Shown: positions 32,593-43,920 of the stretch, piece after piece
Position numbering within the stretch: the stretch's first letter is position 1
How the letters are laid out: each line of letters starts with the position of its first letter
Assembly (NCBI GenBank): GCA_958295665.1
Contig: OY282558.1
Coordinates: 188,984,633-189,048,632, forward strand
Reading direction: 5' to 3'
DNA: 64,000 nucleotides
Origin: Tipula vernalis
Lineage: Eukaryota; Arthropoda; Insecta; Diptera; Tipulidae
Made by a program: the position numbers and the translations under genes
The notes under the pieces: model-generated
Told to the model about the DNA's origin: nothing
What the model saw: the letters and a program-made list of their open reading frames with translations, nothing else
Database searches by the model: none

Positions 32593-33045
32593 TATTACGT
32601 TTTTGCCTAGTCAATTAAGGTCCGTATCACTGGATTGTGAATAATACAAAATCAATTTAATTTATTACGAAGAATTTATTTATTTCACAAAATTAATTAC
32701 AACAAAGTTTATCAATAAAAATTCACAAAATCACTTTATATAAATTATTCTCAAATTTTACTGATCACTTTTACTTTTTATTTTACACTAAAACACTTTT
32801 TAAAGCACTTTTCAATTCCTTTTAATCTTTACACTATCGCTTACCAAATATTACTAATCCAATTCGACTTCGTTCGCCTTTTATATACACAAACCAAACT
32901 TCTAGAAAGCTCATGACTTTTCCAGTTAGAATCGCGTAGAAACATTTCGTAACAATTTTAATCATGGAAAATTCCATTTTAGTACAGTTAAATATTGAGC
33001 TATTAATTAAACTTATTCTATTACACACTAGGTGTCACCGTCACA
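32593..33045 (-). repeat. Solo LTR A (gypsy-type), target duplication ATAT
   Basis: 453 bp. ATAT lies on both sides (32589-32592 and 33046-33049), the 4-bp duplication usual for Ty3/gypsy. Element-strand reading is minus: it starts TGTGACGGTGACACC and has a TATATAAAAGG promoter motif near 32878-32890. No internal region is attached, so it is a solo LTR left by recombination between two LTRs. It is diverged from solo LTR B (one is about 70 bp shorter). Confidence 0.8.
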
Positions 33046-33054
33046 ATATACTAT

Positions 33055-33577
33055 TGTTACGTTTTTGCCTTGTCAATCAAGGTTCGTATCACTGGATTGT
33101 GAATAATACAAAATCAATTTAATTTATCTCGAACGAATTGATTTATTTCACACAAAAATTATTACAACTCAGGTTATAATTAAAAATTCACAAAATCACT
33201 TTATATAAATTATTCTCAAATTATACTGTACACTTATAATTTTTATTTCGCACAATTTTACTATTCACTTTTACTTTTTTATTACCACAAAAACACTTTT
33301 TAAATCACTTTTAATTCCTTTTTAAACTTTTCTCTATCGCTTACCAAATACTACTAATAATCTTACAAGTTTACTCTATCGCGTTCCAAATACTAATAAT
33401 CCAATTCGATCTTGTTCGCCTTTTTTAAATACACAAACCAAACTTCTCGAAAGTTCATGACTTTTCTATTTAGAATAGTGTAGAACAATTTTATCATGAA
33501 AAATTCCATTTTAGTACAGTTAAACATTGAGCTATTCATTTAACTTCTTCTATTGCACACCAGGTGTCACCGTCACA
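33055..33577 (-). repeat. Solo LTR B (gypsy-type), target duplication CTAT
   Basis: 523 bp, same family as LTR A. CTAT occurs at 33051-33054 and 33578-33581. Ends on the plus strand are TGTTACG and CGTCACA, so the element strand shows TG...CA. It contains a ~40-bp internal repeat (CTCTATCGCTTACCAAATACTA and a close copy near 33370-33392) that LTR A lacks. Confidence 0.82.
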
Positions 33578-33949
33578 CTATTTTTGTATGTACTATTTTG
33601 AAATGATATTGCCGCCCTTTTTAGTAAACTCGCGCTTTTTCAGTTTTTTTTATAACTCTCAATCATTATTTCTCGTTCAGTTTGATTTTGAACATCGAGC
33701 TGTGTACACCAAAGTATGTATAATGATCGAATAAAGAAAACTATTAAAAATAAATAAATTGTTTGTGCTAATAAAGTTATAAATTGAATAAAACAAGTGT
33801 TTTCATTATTGTGGTAAAGAAAAATTTTTATTTGGTCGTTTTTCTTGCTACAAATTCTTCAGCTTGAAAGTGATGATACTAAGTATATTATTTATTCTGA
33901 AGTAACATAATTGACAATTGTATAGGTTAACAAACTAAATATATTTTAG
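33578..33949. other. No recognised gene
   Basis: AT-rich DNA between the solo LTRs and the Harbinger remnant; may include 5' parts of the Harbinger transposase too decayed to recognise. Confidence 0.4.
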
Positions 33950-34470
33950 GTATGCGATGACCAAATGTCCATTACTTATTTTGATGCAAACCACCCTGAT
34001 TCGTGTCATGACTCTTTTATATTCAATTCAAGTGACTTAGATACGCACCTTCAACGATCGCATGATAATTGGGACACAAATATGTGGAATTATGGATGTT
34101 AGGTAAAATTAGTTTCGGTATAAGTTGAATGTTATAATATAATGATTTAAATTTTTTAGTGATGATGGGTATGCTCTTAAGTGAATGAGAAGACGTTTAA
34201 TAATAAACACATAAAGGTCAGTAATATTATAGAGAGGACTATTATAGTATATAATATGAGTCTTCAAAAACCGGTTTTTCTGTTTATTAGGAGCAAGGCA
34301 GATGCATTATTCGCCGGATAAAGCAAAGCATATTGTAAATGTTTGCTGTGCCCTGTCCACTCTGTGTATAGCTTTCAAAATTAACTCAGAGATCCTTTTT
34401 AATGTGCCCGCGGAGGAAGAAGAACAATGTTTACCATTAGGCGAAGGGATTCAAAATGATCGGTTTTGAG
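33950..34470 (+). pseudogene. PIF/Harbinger transposase (HARBI1-like), C-terminal remnant
   Basis: Three short pieces in order, separated by intron-like gaps with AG acceptors. 33950-34102: VCDDQMSITYFDANHPDSCHDSFIF, matching the HARBI1 region with an early catalytic Asp and HDS. 34159-34185: GDDGYALK, matching LGDSGYPL, which carries the next acidic residue. 34292-34470: GARQMHYSPDKAKHIVNVCC and LCIAFKIN, the conserved tail before a stop. The N-terminal half is missing and the pieces are too short to code. Harbinger transposase cuts and joins the element together with a DNA-binding partner protein, whose likely remnant lies just downstream on the other strand. Confidence 0.8.
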
Positions 34471-34559
34471 TTAGAGCACAAATAATGAATTCGATTTCGA
34501 GTTTGGGAAATAGTGTTGCTAATCGGCTGATTTTCAATTTGACTTTCCAGGTTCTGGAG

Positions 34560-34870
34560 TGTCAATAATTAAAAATACGTCGATATAGGCGTCCTCGTCT
34601 TCTATAAGCACAGGTGAAACAATATGGCTAGTTATCGAATCGTAGTGCTTCCGTGCTTGAAGATGAGGCGGTTGAGATTGCGTTTAAGCCAAAGGTTTTC
34701 CTTGATGTTTCAGCGACTTCTTGCAGTAGCAAAACATCTATAATTCTGTCCTCTAACGCAGAGAACACATAGAGCTTATTAGACCCTCCACCTGAGCTTT
34801 TAGCTCTTTTTTATTGTGGGCTAGCTTCATTTTTATTTTTCCCTTAAAAATATTCCAAACCTAAAAGTGA
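34560..34870 (-). pseudogene. Possible Harbinger partner protein (Myb/MADF-like) remnant
   Basis: The minus strand reads KLAHNKKELKAQVEG in one frame, then KSSGGGSNKLYVFSALEDRI and DVLLLQEVAETSRKTF in the next. Autonomous Harbinger elements often encode a second protein with a Lys-rich stretch followed by a TGGGP-type motif and an E-rich tail, transcribed towards the transposase. The position and converging direction fit. Sequence support is modest and one frameshift is needed. Confidence 0.5.
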
Positions 34871-36790
34871 CAAACCTTTTTTATTAATAAATCAACAACC
34901 AATAAAATTTATGCATTTTACCTTTTGCCATTATGTGCTACAGCGTGTTGGAGGGCCGACACTATTCAATTGATCCCTGAAACCATTCCAAATATTATTT
35001 GGAAACTTAAATTACCTCTCGCGACACTGGTATTCTTCTCCATCAATTTAACAAGAAGTTCGAATTGCTTACAATTGATGATTTTTAAGCTATAAAAAAA
35101 AGGTATAAACGAAAATAACTTATTTAATTTAATACAAATAAAAATAAATAAATAAAAAAATACATACATTTATCGTTCCATGTTTATTTGATCTTGTCAC
35201 TTGATAAAATTGCACGACAAGTGACGTAAGAAGTAACTTTAGACGTAATACATGACTAAGAGAAATCACAATGTACCTTTTTGGTATAAACTAGTTTCAA
35301 AATTAATATAGATTAAGTTTTCAAGTTATGTGTGAAGCGATGTTGATTTAAACAAAACAAACAAAACATTTAAGATTATTTTAATTGGCCTGAATCGAAC
35401 TATTCAAATAATTTATGGAAAACTAATGATAGAATTAAAATTCTTCTGCCAAGTTCGACTGAACAATTGCAAATTAATCAATTGGTTCATCCTGGTACGT
35501 CAACATCACTGCTAAACGTCGAAAAAATCAAATCGCGGCATCACCGATTCCTGATTTATCTAATTCACCTGTTACCCCGGAAATTTCATCAACATTCAAA
35601 ACAGAAGGTGGTTCGAGTAGGAGTGAACTTGAGTAGTGCGAATTAAGAAATGCTATCATTTCTCATCATTTTGTAATAAAATATTTTTATGAAGAACTTT
35701 GGTTTTACATTTCTTTTTGAGATTAAAAACGAAACAAGGTGTTAAGCTAACTTTTCGTCTAATGAAACTAAATGAGGAAAATATAAAAGAATAAAAATAA
35801 GATAAGCACTTCGCAGAAAATTCTAAATGACCATTTCGGCGGCCATTTTCAATAGGAAGAAATGTAAGATGATTTTTATAATCCGTATTCGTTTATTTTT
35901 AAAATGAGCTCAATTTTATAGTTTTCGGATAATTAGATTTTCTTGTCTATAGCAACAAATACTACACCACGTGCATGACATTTTTATATGTTTGACACCC
36001 TGTACTTTAAAAACAACAAAATATCAAGTTAGATACATTTTTTAAATCATAAAATTAAAACATGACTTCAACAAAACATTAAATTAAAACATGACTTCTG
36101 TGAAATAAAACCTAAAACTAGAGAAGCCAAGTATAATTTGAAAATTTTTAACTTGGAAATTCTACGAGAAAATGAACCCAATTTTAGGCTCTAAAGATAA
36201 ATATAACTGTATAACTATCGAGAAGACAATTGTATTGCGGGTTCCAATGATAACACAATTAAAATTTCGTAAGTAAACCAAATTATGCTTCATTTAATTA
36301 AAGCTATAAGTCAACCCTTTAATTTAATCTATAAACGTAACATTTTGGTCATTCGTCGAAAATCGAAGCCAAACAACTAGCGTTTAGTAAGCACTCAAAA
36401 AGACTGTGCCAGTCATTAGATAATAATCTCGCGTTTGCTAAATATATAATCCTTAAGTTGGACATACGGATGAGCGGATGATTATTTTATTAATTTATAT
36501 TTATATCCGATCTAAGCAGATAGGCTTTTTATAGCTTTAAAACAGTTAAAAAAAAAAAAAAATGTCGTACAATAATACAAATTATAAAAAAATAAAAACA
36601 CAGTATAAATAAAAGTTATGACACAATTAAATAGAATTAACATTCAATATTAAATTTTAGATAAAGTATGCAACAAAATTGCCTTACTCGAATGAACCAT
36701 TAGTATATTCAAGTGACAATTTTTTTTGGATAGGTTTAGAGAGTTTATTTCCCCTAATTAATTTGGGAATTTTGTTCCAAAATGAAATGC
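34871..36790. other. AT-rich stretch; one coding-like scrap
   Basis: No supported gene. A short plus-strand frame near 35510-35637 (RRKNQIAASPIPDLSNSPV, TFKTEGGSSRSELE then stop) followed by an AATAAA at 35676 looks like the end of a protein, but I cannot assign it. Confidence 0.4.
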
Positions 36791-39400
36791 AGCTAACTAT
36801 AGCACCGACTTATTATATATCTTTGAACAATTACGCGGAATTATAATGTGACCCGTTCTAAATGATGAGGTAAATCCAATCTTATCAAATAGATATTTTG
36901 GTTCCCGACATTTGATGAATTTAAAAATAAATAAAACCATCCTAAAAATTAGATGGTGTAGCAAGACATGATCATAACGATTAAGATTGTAAACAGATTT
37001 TATAGCTTGCAAAGTATGCTCAGTCCTGGCATCACGGTTTGAATAAATTACTTGGCAATAATTTATATGGAGAAGAATAAATGATTTAACTAAATAGATG
37101 CTAAATTCAGAATCATTAATTGTTAATCCTAAATTATTAACGCTTGCTGAAAATGGTGTTGGTTTATGATCAATGTAAATCGAATAGATGGGTTTGATAC
37201 GTTATGTTTTGATAAAATTAGTGTTTTACACATAGATTTGTTTAAGAAATGGCATTTTTGGCAGACCAACCGTGAATATTATCTAAAGCTTTATTCAATT
37301 TTACAAAAATGGTCTCAATATGGTTAATTTGCCCACTAACATAAATCTGGCAGTCATCAGCATAAAAATTAAATTTAAAAAAATGTATACTATTCACCAG
37401 GTCATTAAGGTATAGACTAAACGGAAGAGATCTCAAAATACTACCCTGAGGAACACTAGAAACCACAGCCCTATAGTCAGACAGTGAGGCATTAAGCTTT
37501 ACTCGTTATTTTCTTCCTGACAAAATGATGTTATAAGTCTTGACGCAGTTGGTGAAAACTGATACCATAACATAAGTTTTTGAATCAGTAAAACATGGTT
37601 AAGGCAGTCAAAAGCTTTATTTAAGTCTAGAAGCACCAAAATAGTAAATCGGTTTTTTTTATCTAAGGACCGGGCCAGATCATCAATTACATTAACCAAA
37701 GCAGTCGCAGCGGTGCGATGTTTACGAAATCCTGATTGACGCACATTAATAAAATTATTGTGATGAACAAATGTCTGTATTTGGTTTTTTAAAACTGTTT
37801 CAAAAATCTTGGATATTATAGGAGTAACGGATATTGGCCTTAAGTCATTATCGCTGTTGAAATTCTTTATTTTTTGCTAAGATTGTAACCAGGCCGGTTT
37901 TTCAAGCACTAGGAAACACCGATTTAGTAATGCAGTCATTTATTATTAATTTTATTGGTGTTATTACCAGTGTTAAAAGAAGTTTAATGAAAGCAGGGCG
38001 CAATTGATCGTCCCCCATCGTATTAGGACTAGTTTTATAAATGGCTTTACTGATATCATCGTCATCAACTACGTTCAATTGCAATAAATTTTCACTACAG
38101 TCACATGAAAAAAACTTACATCATGCACAGGTAAAGATACCGAATTCTTAGGAATCGTTGTAAAATATAGATTTATGTAACATAACATAAGTTTTTGAAT
38201 CAGTAAAACATGGTTAAGGCAGTCAAAAGCTTTATTTAAGTCTAGAAGCACCAAAATAGTAAATCGGTTTTTTTTATCTAAGGACCGGGCCAGATCATCA
38301 ATTACATTAACCAAAGCAGTCGCAGCGGTGCGATGTTTACGAAATCCTGATTGACGCACATTAATAAAATTATTGTGATGAACAAATGTCTGTATTTGGT
38401 CTTTTAAAACTGTTTCAAAAATCTTGGATATTATAGGAGTAACGGATATTGGCCTTAAGTCATTATCGCTGTTGAAATTCTTTATTTTTTGCTAAGATTG
38501 TAACCAGGCCGGTTTTTCAAGCACTAGGAAACACCGATTTAGTAACGCAGTCATTTATTATTAATTTTATTGGTGTTATTACCAGTGTTAAAAAAAGTTT
38601 AATGAAAGCAGGGCGCAATTGATCGTCCCCCATCGTATTAGGACTAGTTTTATAAATGGCTTTACTGATATCATCGTCATCAACTACGTTCAATTGCAAT
38701 AAATTTTCACTACAGTCACATGAAAAAAACTTACATCATGCACAGGTAAAGATACCGAATTCTTAGGAATCGTTGTAAAATATAGATTTAGGTCGTCGCT
38801 CGTTTTATTGTCATCTTAGGTGCTCAAAAATAATAATCAATTCTAGCTTTACATATTAAATAGTTTACTCGTTGCGAGCAAAACGGTAGCGGCCTAATGA
38901 AATTGTTGTTGGAGAATTTTTATATTTGGCAAAGCATCTCTCACGAGCCTTTATAGCATTGACTACTGTCATGTTTATCCAGGGGACGATTGAGTTACGA
39001 TTTATAACTTTTCTAAGCGGAACACAAGCATTATATAACGTTGTTATAAAATGGTTAAATAACAAAGACTTGTCATTGGGGTTGGTCATACAATTTAGCT
39101 CGTTGTAGTGAGATATAATTATGTTAAAATCAATATGGTTGTAGTTTGGAATTAGGGTAAATTCTTATTTAGCTTTAGGAATTTTAAACAAATAATCCAT
39201 ACAGATTAGGTCGTGATCATATATACACGGAAAGTGTTTTTTAAACATTTTTAATATTCGATTTTTATTCATTTTATGAATGATAATTTAGTCCAGTATT
39301 TTGTTACCATGGGTTGCCTTAAAAGGAACAGAATATAAACTGGCAGAGACTAAAAATCCCAAAATTTATTAAGAATATTCTTGCGAAAATGTTGTAATTT
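36790..39400 (-). pseudogene. CR1/jockey-like non-LTR retrotransposon with internal duplication
   Basis: Read on the minus strand from high to low coordinates: decayed endonuclease sequence (39400-39110), linker with NACVPLRKVINR and IVPWINMTV (39089-38865), RT start with NVVDDDDISKAIYKTSPN and GDDQLRPAFIKL, then QSGFRKHRTAATALVNVIDD and LVLLDLNKAFDCLNH, then SSVPQGSILRSLPFSLYLND and YADDCQIYVSG (catalytic YADD, near 37340-37372), and the C-terminus YNLNRYDHVLLHHLIF and KCREPKYLFDKIGF (37012-36797). The RT front half is present twice because of a 615-bp tandem duplication. Frameshifts and stops make it non-functional. Confidence 0.85.
37566..38790. repeat. 615-bp tandem direct duplication
   Basis: The block 37566-38175 recurs at 38181-38790 with only a few base changes (for example ATGCAG/ACGCAG and an extra A in AAAAAAG). 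Both carry the same RT half. At the junction TATAGATTTA is followed by TGTAA and then CATAACATAAG. Confidence 0.92.
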
Positions 39401-39930
39401 ACTCGAAATTTTCTCAAAACCAACTGCAACATATCATCAGCCGGTACCGGAGAAGGATTTTAACAAATAACAATTCCTAGTTTTGTTGATCTTGAAAGTA
39501 TCTTGGCCAATAAAAATTCCACTTTACCACAAAAAAAAAAACAAAACTTAGTAAAACTTTCCACTAAAGTTACAGTTACATTGACTTTATAATATTTAAA
39601 GCTACCCCTCCAAGATGATACTGTAATAAAAAAATCTTCAGTGAACCCTTACACTGTGTTTCATTCTGAGTTTAAGTGTTAAATAAAGGATAATACACCA
39701 CAAAAATTGAAACATTAGCACTTTATGACAGTAAACTATTAATAGGTGATTTAAAGAAAGAATTCTTGCAAGACAGTAAATGGGTATCGATTACAATAGT
39801 TTTTTATTCAATTTTCGGTTCAAGCTCTACAGCATGGGTTACCGCTTTCTAGTTATTTTCCAAAATCAGTTCTTGAACCAGTAGTTCCCGACAATACACT
39901 TCGCCCTCGAGTTGATTCATTGCATTAAAT
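39401..39930. other. No recognised gene
   Basis: AT-rich stretch between the CR1-like element and the gypsy fragment. Some of the CR1-like endonuclease may extend to about 39520 (minus-strand words resembling ARILSRSTKLGIVIC). Confidence 0.4.
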
Positions 39931-39939
39931 CAAAACAAC

Positions 39940-41150
39940 ATTCAACGAAACGTTTTAGGTGATTTTTGTAAACAACTTTTCTATTTATTCGAATACTGGA
40001 GTTTTCAGGTGAATTAATTCTAACAATCTTGTATAACCTATCCACAAAGAATCTATTTGGATTAGTTTTTGAATTTTTCAAACGGACCGTATCTCCTACG
40101 TTATAAATTAAAGATTTAGAATCAGCATCCTACTAATAATCTTTAGCCTTATTTTTTTTTTTTTTTTTAGAAATCAACTTTTCTCTAGCGACTGCCCATC
40201 AATTTCGTAAACGGTGTTTCAATTCGACCGAATAATCATCAAAAGAGTAGACAACCTCTGGGGATTGCTTTAATACAGATGGAATTGAAGGTTTGAAGCC
40301 ATAGACAAGTTCAAAATGCACACATGAAGTCGCAGAGTGAGGTGTCTAGTTGTGTGAAAAAATGGCAAACGGAATTAAATATTCCCAATTGAACTGGTAC
40401 TTTGTAGAGAAATTCCCTTGGTATTCTGCTAAAGTCCGTTGAGAGCATTGCAGGGCACCATTTGATTTGGGATTGTAAGCAGCGTTATTTGTTTTCCTTA
40501 TTTTCAGAATTTTACAGACATTGCTAAAAACTTCGGACATAAAATTTGATCCTTGATGAGTAACTATTGAATGCGGTGCTCCATGTTAACAAACGAACTC
40601 TTCACAAAATGCTTTTGCAATTGATGAAGTTTCTTGATTGACCAGTGGGACTGCAGCAATAAGTTATTATCTTGATATGGTTGTGGTAAGGGTCCAACAA
40701 TATCGAGGGAGATCTTTTCAAAAGGTTTGTGAGAAGTTGTCGTAATTTTCATTGGACATTTGTTAGACTTAGATAGTTTATTTTTTGACACAAGGCGCAA
40801 CCAGAAATATAATTCCGAACTGTGCTATATAATTTTGGAAAGGAATAATAGCGCTTTAAACAGTTAGCAGTTCTAAGAACGCCTTGGTGACCACCTAATG
40901 GTGTTATATGGAATTCTTCTATGACTTGCTTAATATCCTGTTCGGATTGGAGTTCAATAATATCATGTCGTATTCATCAGGTGCTGAAAAGTAGTCGGAG
41001 CTACTTTTAGCTCAAACGGCATACACAAAAAATGGTAATGTCCTGATTGTGTACTAAATGCCATATAGCGGAATTTGATAATAACCATTTGCTAAGTCAA
41101 GTGTTTATCTATGGTTATTCAAGTCAGGTTCATCAATCTCTTTTTACTTC
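39940..41150 (-). pseudogene. Ty3/gypsy Pol fragment with internal deletion
   Basis: On the minus strand a scrap of RT (NGYYQIPLYGI near 41040-41100) is followed directly by integrase: a zinc-region end CALCQK, SLDIVGPLPQPY (first Asp), then NAAYNPKSNGALQCSQRTLAEY and WEYLIPFAIFSHN (core), and a C-terminal GPY/F-like region VGDTVRLKNSKTN, FFVDRLYKIVRI near 40110-39980. The RT palm, RNase H and part of the integrase zinc domain are missing. Stops and frameshifts are frequent. No LTR was identified. It differs from the gypsy at 28345 in sequence, looking more like mdg1/412-type integrases. Confidence 0.75.
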
Positions 41151-42172
41151 CATCCTGAGATTTTTTGTGGACTAAAGGCAAGCGAACAAATAATGTGAAG
41201 ATTTTAACCAATTAATTGAACTGAATTTGAACTCGCAGTAAAATTTCAAATAATTGTTATCACTATTCGATATATTTAACTATCCACACTATAATTTGTG
41301 GTTTGAATTTAACGATTTAACTGTTCACGTTTCTTTCAAGAAGAACTTTTAATTTGTAAAATATGAGCACTTCCAACCCGACTGAATTCACCGATTTCTG
41401 GAGTGTGAACTTATACCATTGGTTTACTCACCCCAAAGAAATTTGTTACCGAAATTTGGCTATTATCGGTAAACAAATTTTCGTACGTATAATTTGTACT
41501 GTTTTCTTACTAAATAAATATGTAACAGTGATCAAATTGTATTATTTCCGCTGTCACCAAATATGTCGTGATATTCGCGTTGGGCTGCATCATCTGTAAC
41601 CGGGTGTACATTATTTAATATTATAAATCTTAAAGTATACGGTGAGCGAAGTAGCAATCAACTAAAGTACAGCACAAATGATACATACATATATTGAACA
41701 TCGCTCAGAATAAAGGTAGATATAACAAAATCAGCCAAAACCAAAATTTCAGTCAAGTAACAGTTCAAAAGAGATAAATCTCCAAAAATATCAATGTAGA
41801 AAATTTTCATGTTTTAAAGCCGTGGGATGGCCGGCCTAATTAAGGGACGCAGAGTGGAGAATCTCACAGGAAACAACGGAAAAATGACTTCTTTCAGAGC
41901 GTTTCAAATAAAACGGCGGAGATTTTCAATTAAAAAGTGAATTTGCTGTCCGGCGTTGTCCACTTTCGTCCCATCGTCCGGCGGGATATACGGGGAACTA
42001 AATTTTTTGGTTTATTTTTCAGGTTTTAATTTTTTTTTTTAAATAAGATGATTGTTTTGTATGCCTTTATAGCTTTTTCAATGTTGTGTTTCAATTTTTT
42101 TTTCGGACGTTGAATCTTGTTGAATGTAAATTGCCTATACGGCAATATTTGTCCTAAAAAAAAAAAAGAAAA
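41151..42172. other. No recognised gene
   Basis: AT-rich to mid-GC DNA to the left of the mariner. A short frame at 41363-41599 has no recognisable residues and is not supported. The last 30 bases contain TTTGTCCTAAAA, mirrored on the far side of the mariner. Confidence 0.5.
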
Positions 42173-42174
42173 TA

Positions 42175-43459
42175 GTGGGGTACAAATTGAAAATGCGGGA
42201 TTGATAACAGATGGCGTTACTAACGCTATACGCATCAGGCAGTACTGTTACTATGTTCATGTCAAAGCTACGTCTTATAGCTTTAATTTTCAGTATGTGT
42301 CAATTTGTCGCAGTGTCAAATTCATAGTTTTTTTGAGCTCTCAATATGTCGAGTTTCGTGCCAACAAAACAGCATTTGCGGGAAGTTTTAATTTACTTCT
42401 TTAATTTGAAGAAAAGTGCTGCTGAAGCACATCGATTGGTCTCCGAGACTTATCCGAGTCATGTTCCATCGGTTTCAACGTGCGAGAGATGGTTTGTGCG
42501 GTTTAGAAGTGGTGATTTTGACGTTGAGGACAAAGAGCGGCCGGGCCAAGTGAAAAAGTTTGAGAATGCTGAATTGGAGGCAATACTCAATGAAGACTCG
42601 TGTCAAACTCAACAAGAGCTCGCAGATTCATTGGGAGTGACACAACAAGCCATTTCCCATCGTATAAAAGCCCTCGGAATGATCCAAAAGCAAGGACATT
42701 GGGTGCCGTATGAGCTGAAGCCGAGAGACGTCGAGCGCCGTTTTTTTGCATGCGAACTGCTGCTCGAACGGCAAAAACGGAAGGGTTTTTTGCATCGCAT
42801 TGTCACTGGTGATAAAAAGTGGATCCATTACGATAACCCGAAGCGCAAAAAATCATATGGTTACCCCGGCCATGCATCATCATCGACGGCCAAACCAAAT
42901 ATTCACGGCGCCAAGCTCATGCTCTGTATTTGGTGGGACCAGCTGGGTGTGGTGTATTATGAGCTATTGAAATCGAACGAAACCATCACAGGAGCACTAT
43001 ACCGAACTCAATTGATGCGTTTGAGCCGCGCACTCAAAGAAAAACGGCCACAATACGAGCAAAGACACGACAAAGTAATTTTGCAACATGACAACGCTCG
43101 GCCACATGTTGCAGCGCCGGTCAAAACATACCTACAAACGCTGAAATGGGAAGTCTTACCCCACCCGCCGTATAGCCCAGATATTGCTCCTTCCGATTAC
43201 CACCTTTTCCGATCGATGACACATGACCTAGCTGACCAGCGCTTCCATTCTTACGAAGAAGCCCAAAAATGGGTCGATGACTGGATAGCAGCCAAGCCGG
43301 CCGAATTTTTTCGCGACGGTATCCGTAAATTGCCAGAAAGATGGGAAAAAGTTGTGGCTAGCGATGGACAATACTTTGAATAATTCATTTGTTACCATTT
43401 TTTCAGAATAAACGTTCAAAAATAGAAAAAAATCCCGCATTTTCAATTTGTACTCCTAA
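42175..43459 (+). mobile_element. Mariner element, mauritiana-type, apparently complete
   Basis: 1,285 bp between TA dinucleotides (42173-42174 and 43460-43461), close to the 1,286 bp of the reference Mos1. Inverted ends share GTACAAATTGAAAATGCGGGA; the outermost bases differ (GTGGG at left, TTAGGA at right) and the left end is one base shorter. The transposase gene between them is open throughout. Confidence 0.93.
42346..43383 (+). CDS. Mariner transposase, full length
   Basis: 345 codons, the same length as Mos1 transposase, starting at ATG 42346 with MSSFVPTKQ. The N-terminal half has two helix-turn-helix regions (FFNLKKSAAEAHRLV; ELADSLGVTQQAISHRIKAL). The linker WVPYEL is present. Catalytic aspartates are at 156 (TGDKKWI), 249 (LQHDNARPH) and 284 (APSDYHLF), the D,D34D spacing typical of mariners, and YSPDIAP is intact. 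The C-terminus ends KLPERWEKVVASDGQYFE. One departure is Lys157 where Mos1 has Glu after the first Asp. The protein cuts the element out and inserts it at TA. No stop or frameshift is seen, so it may be active. Confidence 0.97.
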   Translation: MSSFVPTKQHLREVLIYFFNLKKSAAEAHRLVSETYPSHVPSVSTCERWFVRFRSGDFDVEDKERPGQVKKFENAELEAILNEDSCQTQQELADSLGVTQQAISHRIKALGMIQKQGHWVPYELKPRDVERRFFACELLLERQKRKGFLHRIVTGDKKWIHYDNPKRKKSYGYPGHASSSTAKPNIHGAKLMLCIWWDQLGVVYYELLKSNETITGALYRTQLMRLSRALKEKRPQYEQRHDKVILQHDNARPHVAAPVKTYLQTLKWEVLPHPPYSPDIAPSDYHLFRSMTHDLADQRFHSYEEAQKWVDDWIAAKPAEFFRDGIRKLPERWEKVVASDGQYFE

Positions 43460-43461
43460 TA

Positions 43462-43920
43462 ATTTTTTTAGGACAAACTTCACGATCTTCACGATGTCCT
43501 AGAAATCGCAAAATTAGCAAAATTATACTTTACATGTATTAGTGTAAAAGCAGAATTTCTCGTTATAACGAATTTCTTTTAATAAGTATAATAAACATAA
43601 TTTAAAAATTATAATAAATACGATGTTTAAGTAAGATGTTACCATTTATATTTTCATTAAAATTTAATATATCGAATAATATGAATAAATGATTTTACAA
43701 TTTTCTTGAGGAGATCCTAGGAACCTGATCCAAAATGGTCTAAATACAAAAGTAGCATTGAGTCTAGACTATCCGCCACTGTTTTAACCTTTGAAAAAAG
43801 TAAAGGATTAGGGTGTTTACGATAACAAAGTTTGATGCGTTCTCTCCCAACATATACCAACTATTATGAAAAAATGATTTTCCCGATTTCTTTAGAAAAT
43901 TCTAGGAAGCTGACACCAAA
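43462..43920. other. No recognised gene
   Basis: AT-rich stretch to the right of the mariner, starting with a T run and AGGACAAA, the inverted counterpart of the sequence left of the mariner. Confidence 0.5.

Noticed and set aside
32834..33028. Minus-strand frame of 64 codons
   Set aside because: It lies in a solo LTR and overlaps the TATA-like promoter region; no protein match.
41363..41599. 78-codon plus-strand frame
   Set aside because: No recognisable residues, no neighbouring exon, and composition is that of AT-rich DNA.
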